A stretch of 64,000 nt of DNA, taken from Bacilli bacterium (GTDB lineage: Bacteria; Bacillota_I; Bacilli_A; RF39; UBA660). A model generated the notes under the pieces. That model was not told the DNA's origin, ran no database searches, and worked only from the letters and a program-made list of their open reading frames with translations. How positions within the stretch are numbered: position 1 is the first letter of the stretch; each line of letters starts with the position of its first letter. The translations under genes were made by a program, and so were the position numbers. The stretch is from NCBI GenBank assembly GCA_028691955.1, contig JAQUYH010000003.1, forward strand, positions 1 to 64,000, in the 5' to 3' direction. Below, one piece after another: positions 1-6,595 of this stretch.

Positions 1-34
1 AAAATCTAAGTTTTTTTAATGTTAATAAGTTTTT

Positions 35-580
35 TTATATTAACCGGATGCTACCATCAGTTATAAATGGTTTCTTTTTATTAATTCTATCATAAAATAG
101 TATTCCGTTTAAATGATCTATTTCATGTTGGAAGGCGATGGATAATTCTTCTCTGCTTCTAATATGTATTTTATTCCCATCTTCGTCGTATCCTTCAACG
201 GTGACTCTTGCAAATCTTGGAACATGTCCTTCTACATCTCTATTAACACTTAGACATCCTTCGCCTGTGTCAGCTGCTATTAATTCTTCAGAGTGACTAA
301 TTATTTTAGGATTTATAACGACGTAATTATCAAATTTTCCTTCTTCATATTCATAAACTATGATTATGACTCTTTTTGAAATTGCAACTTGTGGAAAAGC
401 CAATCCCATACCGGGTCTTAAATCGTATTTTTCGGCAAGTTTCTCTATTTGACTATAAGTTAAGAATTTTATTATATCTTTAATTAATTGCTTTTCTTCT
501 TTTGAAAGTATTGTTACTTCTTCACTTATTTTTCTTAATCTTTTATCTTTTTCATCTAATATATTGATATTTTTAAACAT
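35..580 (-). CDS. def: peptide deformylase
   Basis: Removes the N-terminal formyl group from nascent proteins; cytoplasmic metalloenzyme. All three family motifs are visible: GMGLAFPQ (motif 1), EGCLS with the metal-binding Cys (motif 2) and HEIDHLNG with the two metal-ligand His and catalytic Glu (motif 3). The length of 181 residues is normal. I chose the ATG at 580 (product begins MFKNIN) because a GGTGA ribosome site lies 5 nt upstream; in-frame TTG, GTG and ATG codons at 592, 589 and 586 overlap that site. Transcribed divergently from rpsP. Confidence 0.96.
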   Translation of the reverse strand: MFKNINILDEKDKRLRKISEEVTILSKEEKQLIKDIIKFLTYSQIEKLAEKYDLRPGMGLAFPQVAISKRVIIIVYEYEEGKFDNYVVINPKIISHSEELIAADTGEGCLSVNRDVEGHVPRFARVTVEGYDEDGNKIHIRSREELSIAFQHEIDHLNGILFYDRINKKKPFITDGSIRLI

Positions 581-642
581 TTTCATCACCAACGACTATA
601 TTTTATCAAAAAAAGTAAAATATTACAAATAAATCATGAACA

Positions 643-670
643 TTTATAATAAAAAAATAATATTTGTCAA
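643..670 (-). promoter_or_regulatory. promoter of def
   Basis: On the minus strand, TTGACA (670-665) and TATAAA (648-643) are separated by 16 nt and point at def. Predicted from consensus only. Confidence 0.5.
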
Positions 671-680
671 CTAAAATATG

Positions 681-709
681 TTGACAGCCGTCTGGCGGTG
701 TGTTAAAAT
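681..709 (+). promoter_or_regulatory. promoter of rpsP-khpA
   Basis: TTGACA (681-686), 17-nt spacer, TAAAAT (704-709) preceded by the TG of an extended -10. The spacer is unusually GC-rich for this genome. Confidence 0.7.
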
Positions 710-731
710 TATTGAAGCAAGGAGGAAGATT

Positions 732-998
732 ATGGCAGTTAAGTTAAGACTAAAAAGAATGGGAGCTAAAAAAAGTCCTTTTTATCGTATAGTTGCCGCT
801 GATTCTAGAAGTCCAAGAGATGGAAAGTTTATTGAATCAGTTGGAACTTATAATCCACTTACTGGAGAATCAAAAATTGATGAAGAAGTTGCTTCAAAAT
901 GGTTAAATAATGGCGCAATACCAACTGATACAGTTAGATCATTATTTAGTAAGGCAAACATTATGAAAAAATTTCATGAACAAAAAGGAGCTAAATAA
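732..998 (+). CDS. rpsP: 30S ribosomal protein S16
   Basis: Small-subunit ribosomal protein, 88 residues, the usual bacterial length. The N-terminus [11 protein letters not shown], then [18 protein letters not shown] and the IESVGTYNP block are diagnostic of S16. The start at 732 is fixed by an AAGGAGG site 7 nt upstream; the reading frame is open upstream (678) but that part lacks a ribosome site and overlaps the promoter. It is followed by khpA with a 1-nt overlap, the conserved rpsP-khpA order of Firmicutes. Confidence 0.98.
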   Translation: MAVKLRLKRMGAKKSPFYRIVAADSRSPRDGKFIESVGTYNPLTGESKIDEEVASKWLNNGAIPTDTVRSLFSKANIMKKFHEQKGAK

Positions 999-1240
999 TG
1001 AGTATTTTAGAGCTTACCGAATTTTTGGTAAAAAGTATTGTATCTGATTCTGAATCTGTTTCTATCAAACAATATGATGATGAGGATTATATAACAATAG
1101 AAATACTTGTAAACAGTGATGAAATGGGTAAAGTCATTGGAAAAGGTGGTAATACAATCAATGCTATTAGAACGATTGTACAAGCCTCTGCATATCTAAA
1201 TAAATTAAAAAAAGTTAAAATTAACGTTGAAGCATTTTAA
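998..1240 (+). CDS. khpA: KH-domain RNA-binding protein KhpA
   Basis: 80-residue single KH-domain protein of the YlqC/KhpA family, which binds RNA and in streptococci acts with KhpB in control of cell elongation and division. The KH signature GKVIGKGGNTINAIR with the GxxG loop is at about residues 44-58. The start overlaps the rpsP stop by one base (TAATG), implying translational coupling. The stop codon lies inside the following terminator hairpin. Confidence 0.93.
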   Translation: MSILELTEFLVKSIVSDSESVSIKQYDDEDYITIEILVNSDEMGKVIGKGGNTINAIRTIVQASAYLNKLKKVKINVEAF

Positions 1241-1252
1241 CGCTTTTTTTTT
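1225..1252 (+). terminator. terminator of rpsP-khpA
   Basis: Stem CGTTGAA / TTTAACG with loop GCAT (one G-T pair), then C and nine T. Overlaps the khpA stop codon. Confidence 0.7.
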
Positions 1253-1288
1253 GCTTCAATATATGTTATATGCAAAAAATATTAATTG

Positions 1289-1297
1289 TGCTATAAT
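1289..1297 (+). promoter_or_regulatory. extended -10 promoter of trmB
   Basis: TGcTATAAT with no good -35, just upstream of the trmB ribosome site. The same extended -10 precedes many genes in the window. Confidence 0.55.
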
Positions 1298-1313
1298 TGT
1301 TATAGGTGTTTAT

Positions 1314-1934
1314 ATGAGATTAAAGAAGATTAAAAATGCAGATACTGTTGTTCTAAATTCACCGTTTACTATTAATAATCCTAAAGAATATAAAGGAAAG
1401 TATAAAGAAACTTTTAAAAAAGAAATTTATGTTGAAATAGGATCAGGTAGAGGAAAATTTATTTATGAAATGGCTAAAATAAATCCTAATATTATGTTTA
1501 TAGCTGTTGAAAAGTATGCAAGTGCTTTATATAAACTAGTAAAAAGATTGGAATTAGATCCGGTTGATAATTTAAAACTTGTATGTACTGATGCAAGTGA
1601 AATAGATGATATCTTTGATAAGGATATTTCTATACTTTATCTTAACTTCTCTGATCCATGGCCTAAAAAAAGGCATCATAAAAGGAGACTTACAAGTGAT
1701 ATTTTTTTAGATAAGTATGAAAGTATATTTTTTGATAAAAAAGAAATTGTTATGAAAACAGATAATCAAGACTTATTTGAGTATTCTGTTGTTAGTTTTG
1801 TAAATCATAATTATAAGATTAAAAATATTTATTTGGATTTACATAATGCAGATATTTTTAATATAAAAACAGAGTATGAAGAGAAGTTTAGCAAGAAAGG
1901 TTTTAGAATATATAAAATAGAAGTATATAAATAG
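1314..1934 (+). CDS. trmB: tRNA (guanine-N7)-methyltransferase
   Basis: SAM-dependent enzyme that methylates G46 of tRNA. 206 residues. Visible family landmarks are the SAM-binding EIGSGRGKF near residue 41, the SDPWPKKRHHKRR motif in the middle and the C-terminal TEYEEKF motif. The ATG at 1314 was chosen because it starts the family-like N-terminus MRLKK and follows TATAGGTG; the frame is open back to 1227 but that part covers the upstream terminator and the -10 element. Confidence 0.96.
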   Translation: MRLKKIKNADTVVLNSPFTINNPKEYKGKYKETFKKEIYVEIGSGRGKFIYEMAKINPNIMFIAVEKYASALYKLVKRLELDPVDNLKLVCTDASEIDDIFDKDISILYLNFSDPWPKKRHHKRRLTSDIFLDKYESIFFDKKEIVMKTDNQDLFEYSVVSFVNHNYKIKNIYLDLHNADIFNIKTEYEEKFSKKGFRIYKIEVYK

Positions 1935-1986
1935 ACAAATATTTTACAGAATGTTGATTTAAATGCTTTATATTTAAATATAATTT

Positions 1987-1995
1987 TGCTATAAT
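1987..1995 (+). promoter_or_regulatory. extended -10 promoter of the lipoprotein operon
   Basis: TGcTATAAT about 17 nt before the start of the lipoprotein gene; -35 is poor. Confidence 0.5.
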
Positions 1996-2012
1996 GAGGG
2001 TGATGTGAGTAT

Positions 2013-2615
2013 ATGAAGCGTATATTTATAGTTATACTACTTTTATTAGTGTCAGGCTGCTCAGTGGTTAGGATTGATACTAGTAGTATAAATAATACAA
2101 TTAATGTTGTTTTATCAAAGAATAATCAGTTATTTAACAGAATTGGAAAAGGTTATAAATATTATGTTCCAAGAGATGTTAATTATATTGATAATAATGA
2201 ATTAAATGATAAGTTGTATTCTAATGGGAACTATTATTATTTGTATATTGATGTTATTAGTTATTATTATAAAAAAAGTGTTGATTATGTAGAAAATGAT
2301 AATTCTTATTATTCAAAGAAGATAGATTATAATGATAAAGAGGGATATGTTGAAATTAATCAAATGGATAGTGGACAATTTTTAGTAGAGTTTATGTATA
2401 ATTATGCTAAAATTGAAGCTTTGGTAAATGAAGAAGATATAAATGATGTCATATTAAATGCTTCCTATATTTTATCAACAATCAAATTTAATGATAATAT
2501 AATAAGGTTGATGTTAGATAATGACTATTTAGTAAATCAAGAAGAAAAGTATGATATATTTACTTCGGTAGCAACGACAAATAAATTTTTGGAATATCCT
2601 AGTGAGGAAGAATAG
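2013..2615 (+). CDS. putative lipoprotein, unknown function
   Basis: 200-residue exported protein. A short hydrophobic signal ends in the lipobox LVSGC, so Cys16 should be lipidated and the mature protein anchored to the outer face of the membrane. The mature part is rich in Tyr, Asn and Asp with no domain I recognise. First gene of a four-gene run with the Glu/Lys-rich protein at 2626, the one-TM protein at 3323 and the YtxH protein at 3603; spacing is short throughout. The run resembles small envelope/stress operons of Firmicutes, but no function can be assigned. Confidence 0.7.
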   Translation: MKRIFIVILLLLVSGCSVVRIDTSSINNTINVVLSKNNQLFNRIGKGYKYYVPRDVNYIDNNELNDKLYSNGNYYYLYIDVISYYYKKSVDYVENDNSYYSKKIDYNDKEGYVEINQMDSGQFLVEFMYNYAKIEALVNEEDINDVILNASYILSTIKFNDNIIRLMLDNDYLVNQEEKYDIFTSVATTNKFLEYPSEEE

Positions 2616-2625
2616 GGGTGAGATA

Positions 2626-3336
2626 ATGGGTTTATTTGATAAATTAAAAAATATATTTACAGAAGAAGTGGAAGACGAACCTATTAAAAAAGAAGTTAGA
2701 CAAGTGGAAATTCCAGGCCCAGTGAAAATTGAAGAAAATAAAGATGACGTTGTTGAAAAAAAAGAGGAAAAGAAAGAAGAAAAGTTTGTTTTCCCAGTTT
2801 ATTTTGATGATAAAGATTTTGAAGAATTGAAGCCTAAAGAAGAAAAAAAAGTTGAGCCTAAAAAGGAAGTATATAATGCTAAACAAAGGGAGATAAAAGA
2901 AGTTAAAAAGTTTAGTCTTTCTCCTGTTATTTCGCCAGTCTATGGAGTTTTGGATAAAAATTATAGAGCAGATGTTGCTGATAAACCTTTTGTAAGAGCT
3001 TCTTATAAGTCAACTAAATCTATATCAGTTGAGGATGTTAGAAAAAAGGCTTTTGGAACTTTGGAAGAAGAACTTGAAAATACATTTACTCAAAGTGAGC
3101 CTACATATTTTGAAAAAGAGGAAGTTTATATTGAAACGCCTATAGAGAAGGTTGAAGCACAAATAGTTGATAGCTTTGTTACTAAAGAAGAAGAAAAAGT
3201 AGATGAAAATATGACATTAGAGGAATTAAATAAATTTGATGATGATAAATCTGAAGACTTGAATATAAAAGAGAATGATTTGTTTGACTTAATAGATTCT
3301 ATGTATGAAAAGAGTGATAGTGATGATAGTAAGTGA
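2626..3336 (+). CDS. Glu/Lys-rich cytoplasmic protein, unknown function
   Basis: 236 residues, no signal peptide or membrane segment. It opens MGLFDKLKNIF, an amphipathic start that could touch the membrane, followed by a low-complexity Lys/Glu stretch (about 20-90), a short ordered-looking block SPVISPVYGVLDKNYRAD (about 100-120), and an acidic C-terminus. Only the central block looks conserved-protein-like; the rest is probably disordered. The start at 2626 is preceded by GGGGTGAG. It overlaps the next gene. A scaffold or membrane-linker role is possible but speculative. Confidence 0.6.
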   Translation: MGLFDKLKNIFTEEVEDEPIKKEVRQVEIPGPVKIEENKDDVVEKKEEKKEEKFVFPVYFDDKDFEELKPKEEKKVEPKKEVYNAKQREIKEVKKFSLSPVISPVYGVLDKNYRADVADKPFVRASYKSTKSISVEDVRKKAFGTLEEELENTFTQSEPTYFEKEEVYIETPIEKVEAQIVDSFVTKEEEKVDENMTLEELNKFDDDKSEDLNIKENDLFDLIDSMYEKSDSDDSK

Positions 3337-3610
3337 TGCTTTAGCTATAATATTATATGTTTTGTTATCAATTTTAGTTGTTGTTTTAATTGTATTTGTT
3401 ATAAGACTATTTAAAACAATAAAAAAAGTTGAAAAGGTTGTTGATGATGTAAATAGTAAATCAGAAAAACTTAATGGTGTTTTTAATATTATTGATTCAA
3501 CTACTGATACTTTATCAGTAATAACGGATAAGTTTACTAATCTAGCTGTTAAAGCATTAAGTGCTTTATTTATGAAAAAGAAAGGAAAGGAAGAGAACGA
3601 CGATGAGTAA
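3323..3610 (+). CDS. single-pass membrane protein, DUF948/YtxG-like
   Basis: 95 residues: one strong N-terminal transmembrane helix (about residues 6-28), then a predicted coiled coil with the KKVEKVVDDVNSKSEKL pattern and a basic/acidic tail. This is the layout of DUF948 (YtxG) proteins, which in Bacillus sit next to ytxH, as here. Start 3323 is inside the end of the preceding gene; an in-frame ATG at 3305 is possible. Overlaps the ytxH-like gene by 8 nt, so translational coupling is likely. Confidence 0.6.
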   Translation: MIVSDALAIILYVLLSILVVVLIVFVIRLFKTIKKVEKVVDDVNSKSEKLNGVFNIIDSTTDTLSVITDKFTNLAVKALSALFMKKKGKEENDDE

Positions 3611-3830
3611 AAAGGGAAATGGATTATTTAAATTTGTAACAGGAGCTGCTATTGGAGCTAGTCTTGGATTACTATTTGCTCCTAAAGAGGGTGCTAAAAC
3701 TAGAAAAGAATTAAAGCAAAAAATTGATGAGATTGTTTTAAAGTTAAAAGATGTTGATTCTGAGGAAGTTAAAAAGCAAGTTGCTGCTAAAATTGAAGAA
3801 ATTAAAATTGAACTTGAAGATTTAGATTAA
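3603..3830 (+). CDS. YtxH-domain protein, truncated by an in-frame stop
   Basis: 75 residues of a YtxH family (general stress, gas-vesicle-protein-like) protein. The signature is a glycine-rich membrane helix, FVTGAAIGASLGLLFAPKEG at about residues 11-30, followed by a long amphipathic helix starting TRKELKQK. Translation stops at TAA 3828-3830, but the same frame stays open beyond it and continues the same helical character to 4013 (next entry). Only the interrupting codon separates the two parts; AAA or AAG to TAA would be one substitution. Membrane or envelope stress role is known only at family level. Confidence 0.8.
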   Translation: MSKKGNGLFKFVTGAAIGASLGLLFAPKEGAKTRKELKQKIDEIVLKLKDVDSEEVKKQVAAKIEEIKIELEDLD

Positions 3831-3839
3831 GAAAAGGTA

Positions 3840-4013
3840 ATGAAAATAGCTAAGTCTAAAGCCAAAGAAGTAACTGATTTGGCTGATGAATTAGTAAAAT
3901 ATGTTGTTGAAAAAGGTACTCCAGTTTTAGAAGATGCTGCACAAGCTGTTAGAGAAAAGGCAATTGTTGTTACAAAAGAAGTCCTTAAAAAGCTAGAAAA
4001 AGAGGACAAATAG
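3840..4013 (+). pseudogene. detached C-terminal half of the YtxH-like gene
   Basis: In the same frame as the YtxH gene and 9 nt past its stop, a 57-codon open stretch begins MKIAKSKAKEVTDLADELV and ends REKAIVVTKEVLKKLEKEDK. Its Ala/Lys/Glu amphipathic pattern, including EKGTPVLEDAAQAVREKA, is what I would expect for the second half of an intact YtxH-type protein. The ribosome site is weak (AAAAGG, close to the ATG). Either a nonsense mutation (or sequencing error) split one gene, or the ATG at 3840 is reached by reinitiation. It ends right before a strong terminator. Confidence 0.6.
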
Positions 4014-4017
4014 GAGT

Positions 4018-4046
4018 TTACTCATCGTTGATGAGTAACTTTTTAT
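4018..4046 (+). terminator. terminator of the lipoprotein-ytxH operon
   Basis: Perfect 9-bp stem TTACTCATC / GATGAGTAA, loop GTT, then C and TTTTTA. It ends only a few bases before the start codon at 4051. Confidence 0.85.
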
Positions 4047-4050
4047 TTAT

Positions 4051-4599
4051 ATGCCTAGTATTGCTTCCCATATTGCCTGTGCAACATATATAAAAGATAA
4101 AGCTAATATAAAAAATGAAAATGATTTTTATAAGGGAAATATATATCCTGATTTAGTTTGTCGTGGGCATTTTTACGAAAGATATTTTAGTTATTATATT
4201 CCTGATATTGATAAATTTTTGAAGAAATATAAAAATGAAAATAGAGATTTTTATTTAGGATATTTGTGTCATTTATTATTGGACCGTTATTTTGTAACTC
4301 AATATGTTTCAAAAAAGATAAGACATAAGGATGTAAAGAGAATCTATAATGATTATAGTTTGATAAATAATAATATTTTGAACAAATGGAATTTTGATTT
4401 TAGTTATGTTAATTTGTTTTTTGATTTTGATGATAAAAGGGTTTGTAAAGATGCTGTATTTAAAAATAAAAGATATTTGTATTTAAAATCTAATAAAGAT
4501 CCTAGTGTATTAGATTATTTGGATTTTGAAAAATTTTTGAGCAAAGCTTTTGATCAAATATTTACTGATTTAATTAAATATGGATTTTTAGATAGATAA
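4051..4599 (+). CDS. zinc-dependent phospholipase C-like domain protein
   Basis: 182 residues. The N-terminus MPSIASHIACA, then GNIYPDL (about 30-36) and GYLCHLLLDRYF (about 71-82) follow the spacing of His/Asp metal ligands in the zinc-dependent phospholipase C/S1-P1-like family often seen in Firmicutes. No signal peptide, so a cytoplasmic member of unknown substrate. The start is forced by the N-terminal His motif, yet no ribosome site lies next to it; the nearest AGGAG (4012-4016) is on the far side of the terminator hairpin. Substrate cannot be told from sequence. Confidence 0.6.
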   Translation: MPSIASHIACATYIKDKANIKNENDFYKGNIYPDLVCRGHFYERYFSYYIPDIDKFLKKYKNENRDFYLGYLCHLLLDRYFVTQYVSKKIRHKDVKRIYNDYSLINNNILNKWNFDFSYVNLFFDFDDKRVCKDAVFKNKRYLYLKSNKDPSVLDYLDFEKFLSKAFDQIFTDLIKYGFLDR

Positions 4600-4624
4600 G
4601 TATATTATAAATATACTTTTTATT
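4598..4624 (+). terminator. terminator after the phospholipase-like gene
   Basis: Stem AAGTATATT / AATATACTT with loop ATA, followed by TTTTATTT; begins at the stop codon. Confidence 0.7.
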
Positions 4625-4652
4625 TGACACTATTTATTAGTTAATGTAAAAT
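4624..4652 (+). promoter_or_regulatory. promoter of the DUF1700 membrane protein
   Basis: TTGACA (4624-4629), 17 nt, TAAAAT (4647-4652). Confidence 0.65.
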
Positions 4653-4686
4653 ATAATTAAGAGAGAATGTGTGGGAGGTTTATATA

Positions 4687-5958
4687 ATGACAAAAGAACA
4701 ATTTATTAAATTATTAAGTAAAAAATTGCAGGTTTTAGATGATGAAGAAAGAGAGTCTATATTAAAAAAATATAGTGGTATGATTGATAAGGCTGTAAAA
4801 AAAGGAAAAACAGAAGAAGAAGTTGTTGGTGAATTTGATGTTGAAGATATAGTTTATAAAGTATTATCTGAACATAAAATTAATCCTAATTATAATAATA
4901 CGGAATATAAGGCGAAAGACTTTGTTCAAAATATGGATGATAAATTATCTGATTTTATGTCTTGGTTAAATAAAGGATTTAAAAAAGTAAAGCAAAATTT
5001 TAATGATGAAAAAGGCAATTTTAATACAAATTTCTTTTTTGATTTAGTTGTTAAGGTATTGCTGTTATTATTTCTATTAATTGTACTTGCTTTACCTTTT
5101 AAACTATTTTCTTTGTTTGGAACTGGATTTTTTGGCTTGTTTTTCAATCCGCTAAATTTTATTTTGTCTTTCTCTTGGCAAATACTAGTTGGTATTTCTT
5201 ATTTATTATTGTCAATATATATTGTTGTAAAATTTTTAAAATATTTATTTGAAAAAAATGAAAAAATTAATGTTTCTAAAGTTGAAAATAAAAGTGATGA
5301 TAAGTTTACTAGTGTTATTTTAAAGGTAGTTGTGTCTTTATTAGTGTTATTTCCTCTTTGGTGTTTGAACTTCTCTTTGTTTATTGTATTAGCTGTAATT
5401 ATTTACCTAATTACTAAAGGGATATATTTATGGGGACTTTTGATTTTAATTGCAGGGCTTAGTTTTCTATTTGGTTTTGTTTCAGATTCAATTAGAAGAA
5501 TTGTATTTTATAAGCAAAAGGTATATTTTTATCCATTCTTTATTAGTGCAATATTACTTGTAGTGGGTAGTTTAATGTTTGCTGAAAATATGCTTGGATA
5601 TAATTATAGTAATAATTTAGTAAATAGTTCATTATCTAAGACTGTTACTTATGAGCAAAATATTACTGAGAAAACTTTTGTTAATACCAATGATTATTTT
5701 AAAGATATTGTTATAGATAATACATTAGAAGATGGTGTATTATTGATAAAAGTTGAATATTATGCTATTTATGATGTGGTAAAAATTGATAGTGGAAATA
5801 ATATTGAAATAGAAGTTGACTTTACTGATGACAAGATTAATGCTTTTGATTTGTTTATTGATGACGTTAAAAACAAGGAATTATTTAATTATAGTAAAGT
5901 TAATAATGTTATAATTACATTATATATTAATAGTAATACAAGAAACTTGATATCTTAA
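4687..5958 (+). CDS. HAAS/DUF1700-domain integral membrane protein
   Basis: 423 residues. The first about 70 residues, MTKEQFIKLLSKKLQVLD with EERESILKKY, are a HAAS/DUF1700 cytoplasmic helical domain, typically found in proteins controlled with PadR regulators. A linker is followed by about six hydrophobic segments between residues 115 and 310, then a C-terminal soluble region of about 110 residues that would lie outside. No PadR gene is adjacent. Start 4687 follows GGGAGG by 9 nt; the open frame back to 4669 runs into that site. Function unknown; an envelope or stress role is family-level inference. Confidence 0.7.
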   Translation: MTKEQFIKLLSKKLQVLDDEERESILKKYSGMIDKAVKKGKTEEEVVGEFDVEDIVYKVLSEHKINPNYNNTEYKAKDFVQNMDDKLSDFMSWLNKGFKKVKQNFNDEKGNFNTNFFFDLVVKVLLLLFLLIVLALPFKLFSLFGTGFFGLFFNPLNFILSFSWQILVGISYLLLSIYIVVKFLKYLFEKNEKINVSKVENKSDDKFTSVILKVVVSLLVLFPLWCLNFSLFIVLAVIIYLITKGIYLWGLLILIAGLSFLFGFVSDSIRRIVFYKQKVYFYPFFISAILLVVGSLMFAENMLGYNYSNNLVNSSLSKTVTYEQNITEKTFVNTNDYFKDIVIDNTLEDGVLLIKVEYYAIYDVVKIDSGNNIEIEVDFTDDKINAFDLFIDDVKNKELFNYSKVNNVIITLYINSNTRNLIS

Positions 5959-5971
5959 TTGATTATTTAAT

Positions 5972-5978
5972 GATATAA
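5972..5978 (+). promoter_or_regulatory. -10 element of the HAD gene
   Basis: ATATAAT at 5972-5978 (-10 hexamer 5973-5978), about 17 nt before the start codon and 10 nt before the GGTGAT ribosome site; -35 not clear. Confidence 0.4.
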
Positions 5979-5994
5979 TGTTAATGGTGATTAT

Positions 5995-6498
5995 ATGAAA
6001 AACTTGTATATAGATTTTGATGGAGTATTATTGGATACTATAGATGTTACTTATAAAATTTTAGGTGAATTAAATATTGATACTAAAGATTATGAAGCAG
6101 TTGGAAGGTTTTATGAGACTTTGGATTGGAATCATATACTTGCAATAACTCCTGAAATTAATGATGGAATTAAATTTTTACAAGAAATTATATCTAAAGA
6201 TATTTTTGATGTTTCTATATTAACTCATGTTAATTCTTTAAATGAAACAATAGAAAAGGTAAATTTCATTAGAAAATATTTTGACGGAATTACAGTTATA
6301 CCTGTACCTAAAAAGATTTCTAAAACAAAGATGGTTAATGCTAAAGATTCTATATTAGTAGATGATTATGATAAGAATCTAAAAGAATGGGAAGAGGCTG
6401 GTGGAGTTGGTATATTATTTTCTAAAAGTCTTAAAGATAAAGGATTTAAAGTTATTGACAGATTAGATCAAATAATAGATGTTTTAAGTAATAAATAA
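5995..6498 (+). CDS. HAD-superfamily hydrolase, 5'-nucleotidase-like
   Basis: 167-residue cytoplasmic hydrolase. Motif I is DFDGVLLDT near the N-terminus with both catalytic Asp residues; motif II is the Thr of ILTHVNS (about residue 78); the Lys of KTKMVNAK (motif III) and the DDYDKN block (motif IV, about 122-127) complete the set. The compact size and layout resemble the cytosolic deoxyribonucleotidase (NT5C) branch, but substrate assignment is uncertain. Start 5995 has GGTGAT 5 nt upstream. Stands alone before the clpB control region. Confidence 0.75.
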   Translation: MKNLYIDFDGVLLDTIDVTYKILGELNIDTKDYEAVGRFYETLDWNHILAITPEINDGIKFLQEIISKDIFDVSILTHVNSLNETIEKVNFIRKYFDGITVIPVPKKISKTKMVNAKDSILVDDYDKNLKEWEEAGGVGILFSKSLKDKGFKVIDRLDQIIDVLSNK

Positions 6499-6501
6499 TC
6501 T

Positions 6502-6528
6502 TTAGCACTCACTCTTGACAAGTGCTAA
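6502..6528 (+). promoter_or_regulatory. CIRCE operator (HrcA binding site)
   Basis: TTAGCACTC-N9-AAGTGCTAA, against the consensus TTAGCACTC-N9-GAGTGCTAA: one mismatch, exact 9-nt spacer. It overlaps the -35 of the clpB promoter, so HrcA bound here would block transcription until heat stress. HrcA itself is not in the window. Confidence 0.93.
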
Positions 6529-6542
6529 AATAGTGATATAAT
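6515..6542 (+). promoter_or_regulatory. heat-shock promoter of clpB
   Basis: TTGACA (6515-6520), which runs from the CIRCE spacer into the first base of its right arm, 16-nt spacer, TATAAT (6537-6542). Transcription should start near 6549. Confidence 0.85.
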
Positions 6543-6546
6543 TTAT

Positions 6547-6568
6547 AGTGGATGATTAATCATTCACT
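6547..6568 (+). promoter_or_regulatory. hairpin at the 5' end of the clpB mRNA
   Basis: Self-complementary AGTGGATGATT / AATCATTCACT (one G-T pair) followed by six T-rich bases. It begins at the predicted transcription start, so it would cap the transcript as a 5' stem-loop, ahead of the AAAGGAGGT ribosome site at 6581-6589. Confidence 0.5.
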
Positions 6569-6595
6569 TTTTTGATATAAAAAGGAGGTATATTT

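Noticed and set aside
2644-2886. Minus-strand open frame encoding a Phe-rich protein
   Set aside because: Antisense shadow of the Lys/Glu-rich gene at 2626, with homopolymer composition and no ribosome site.
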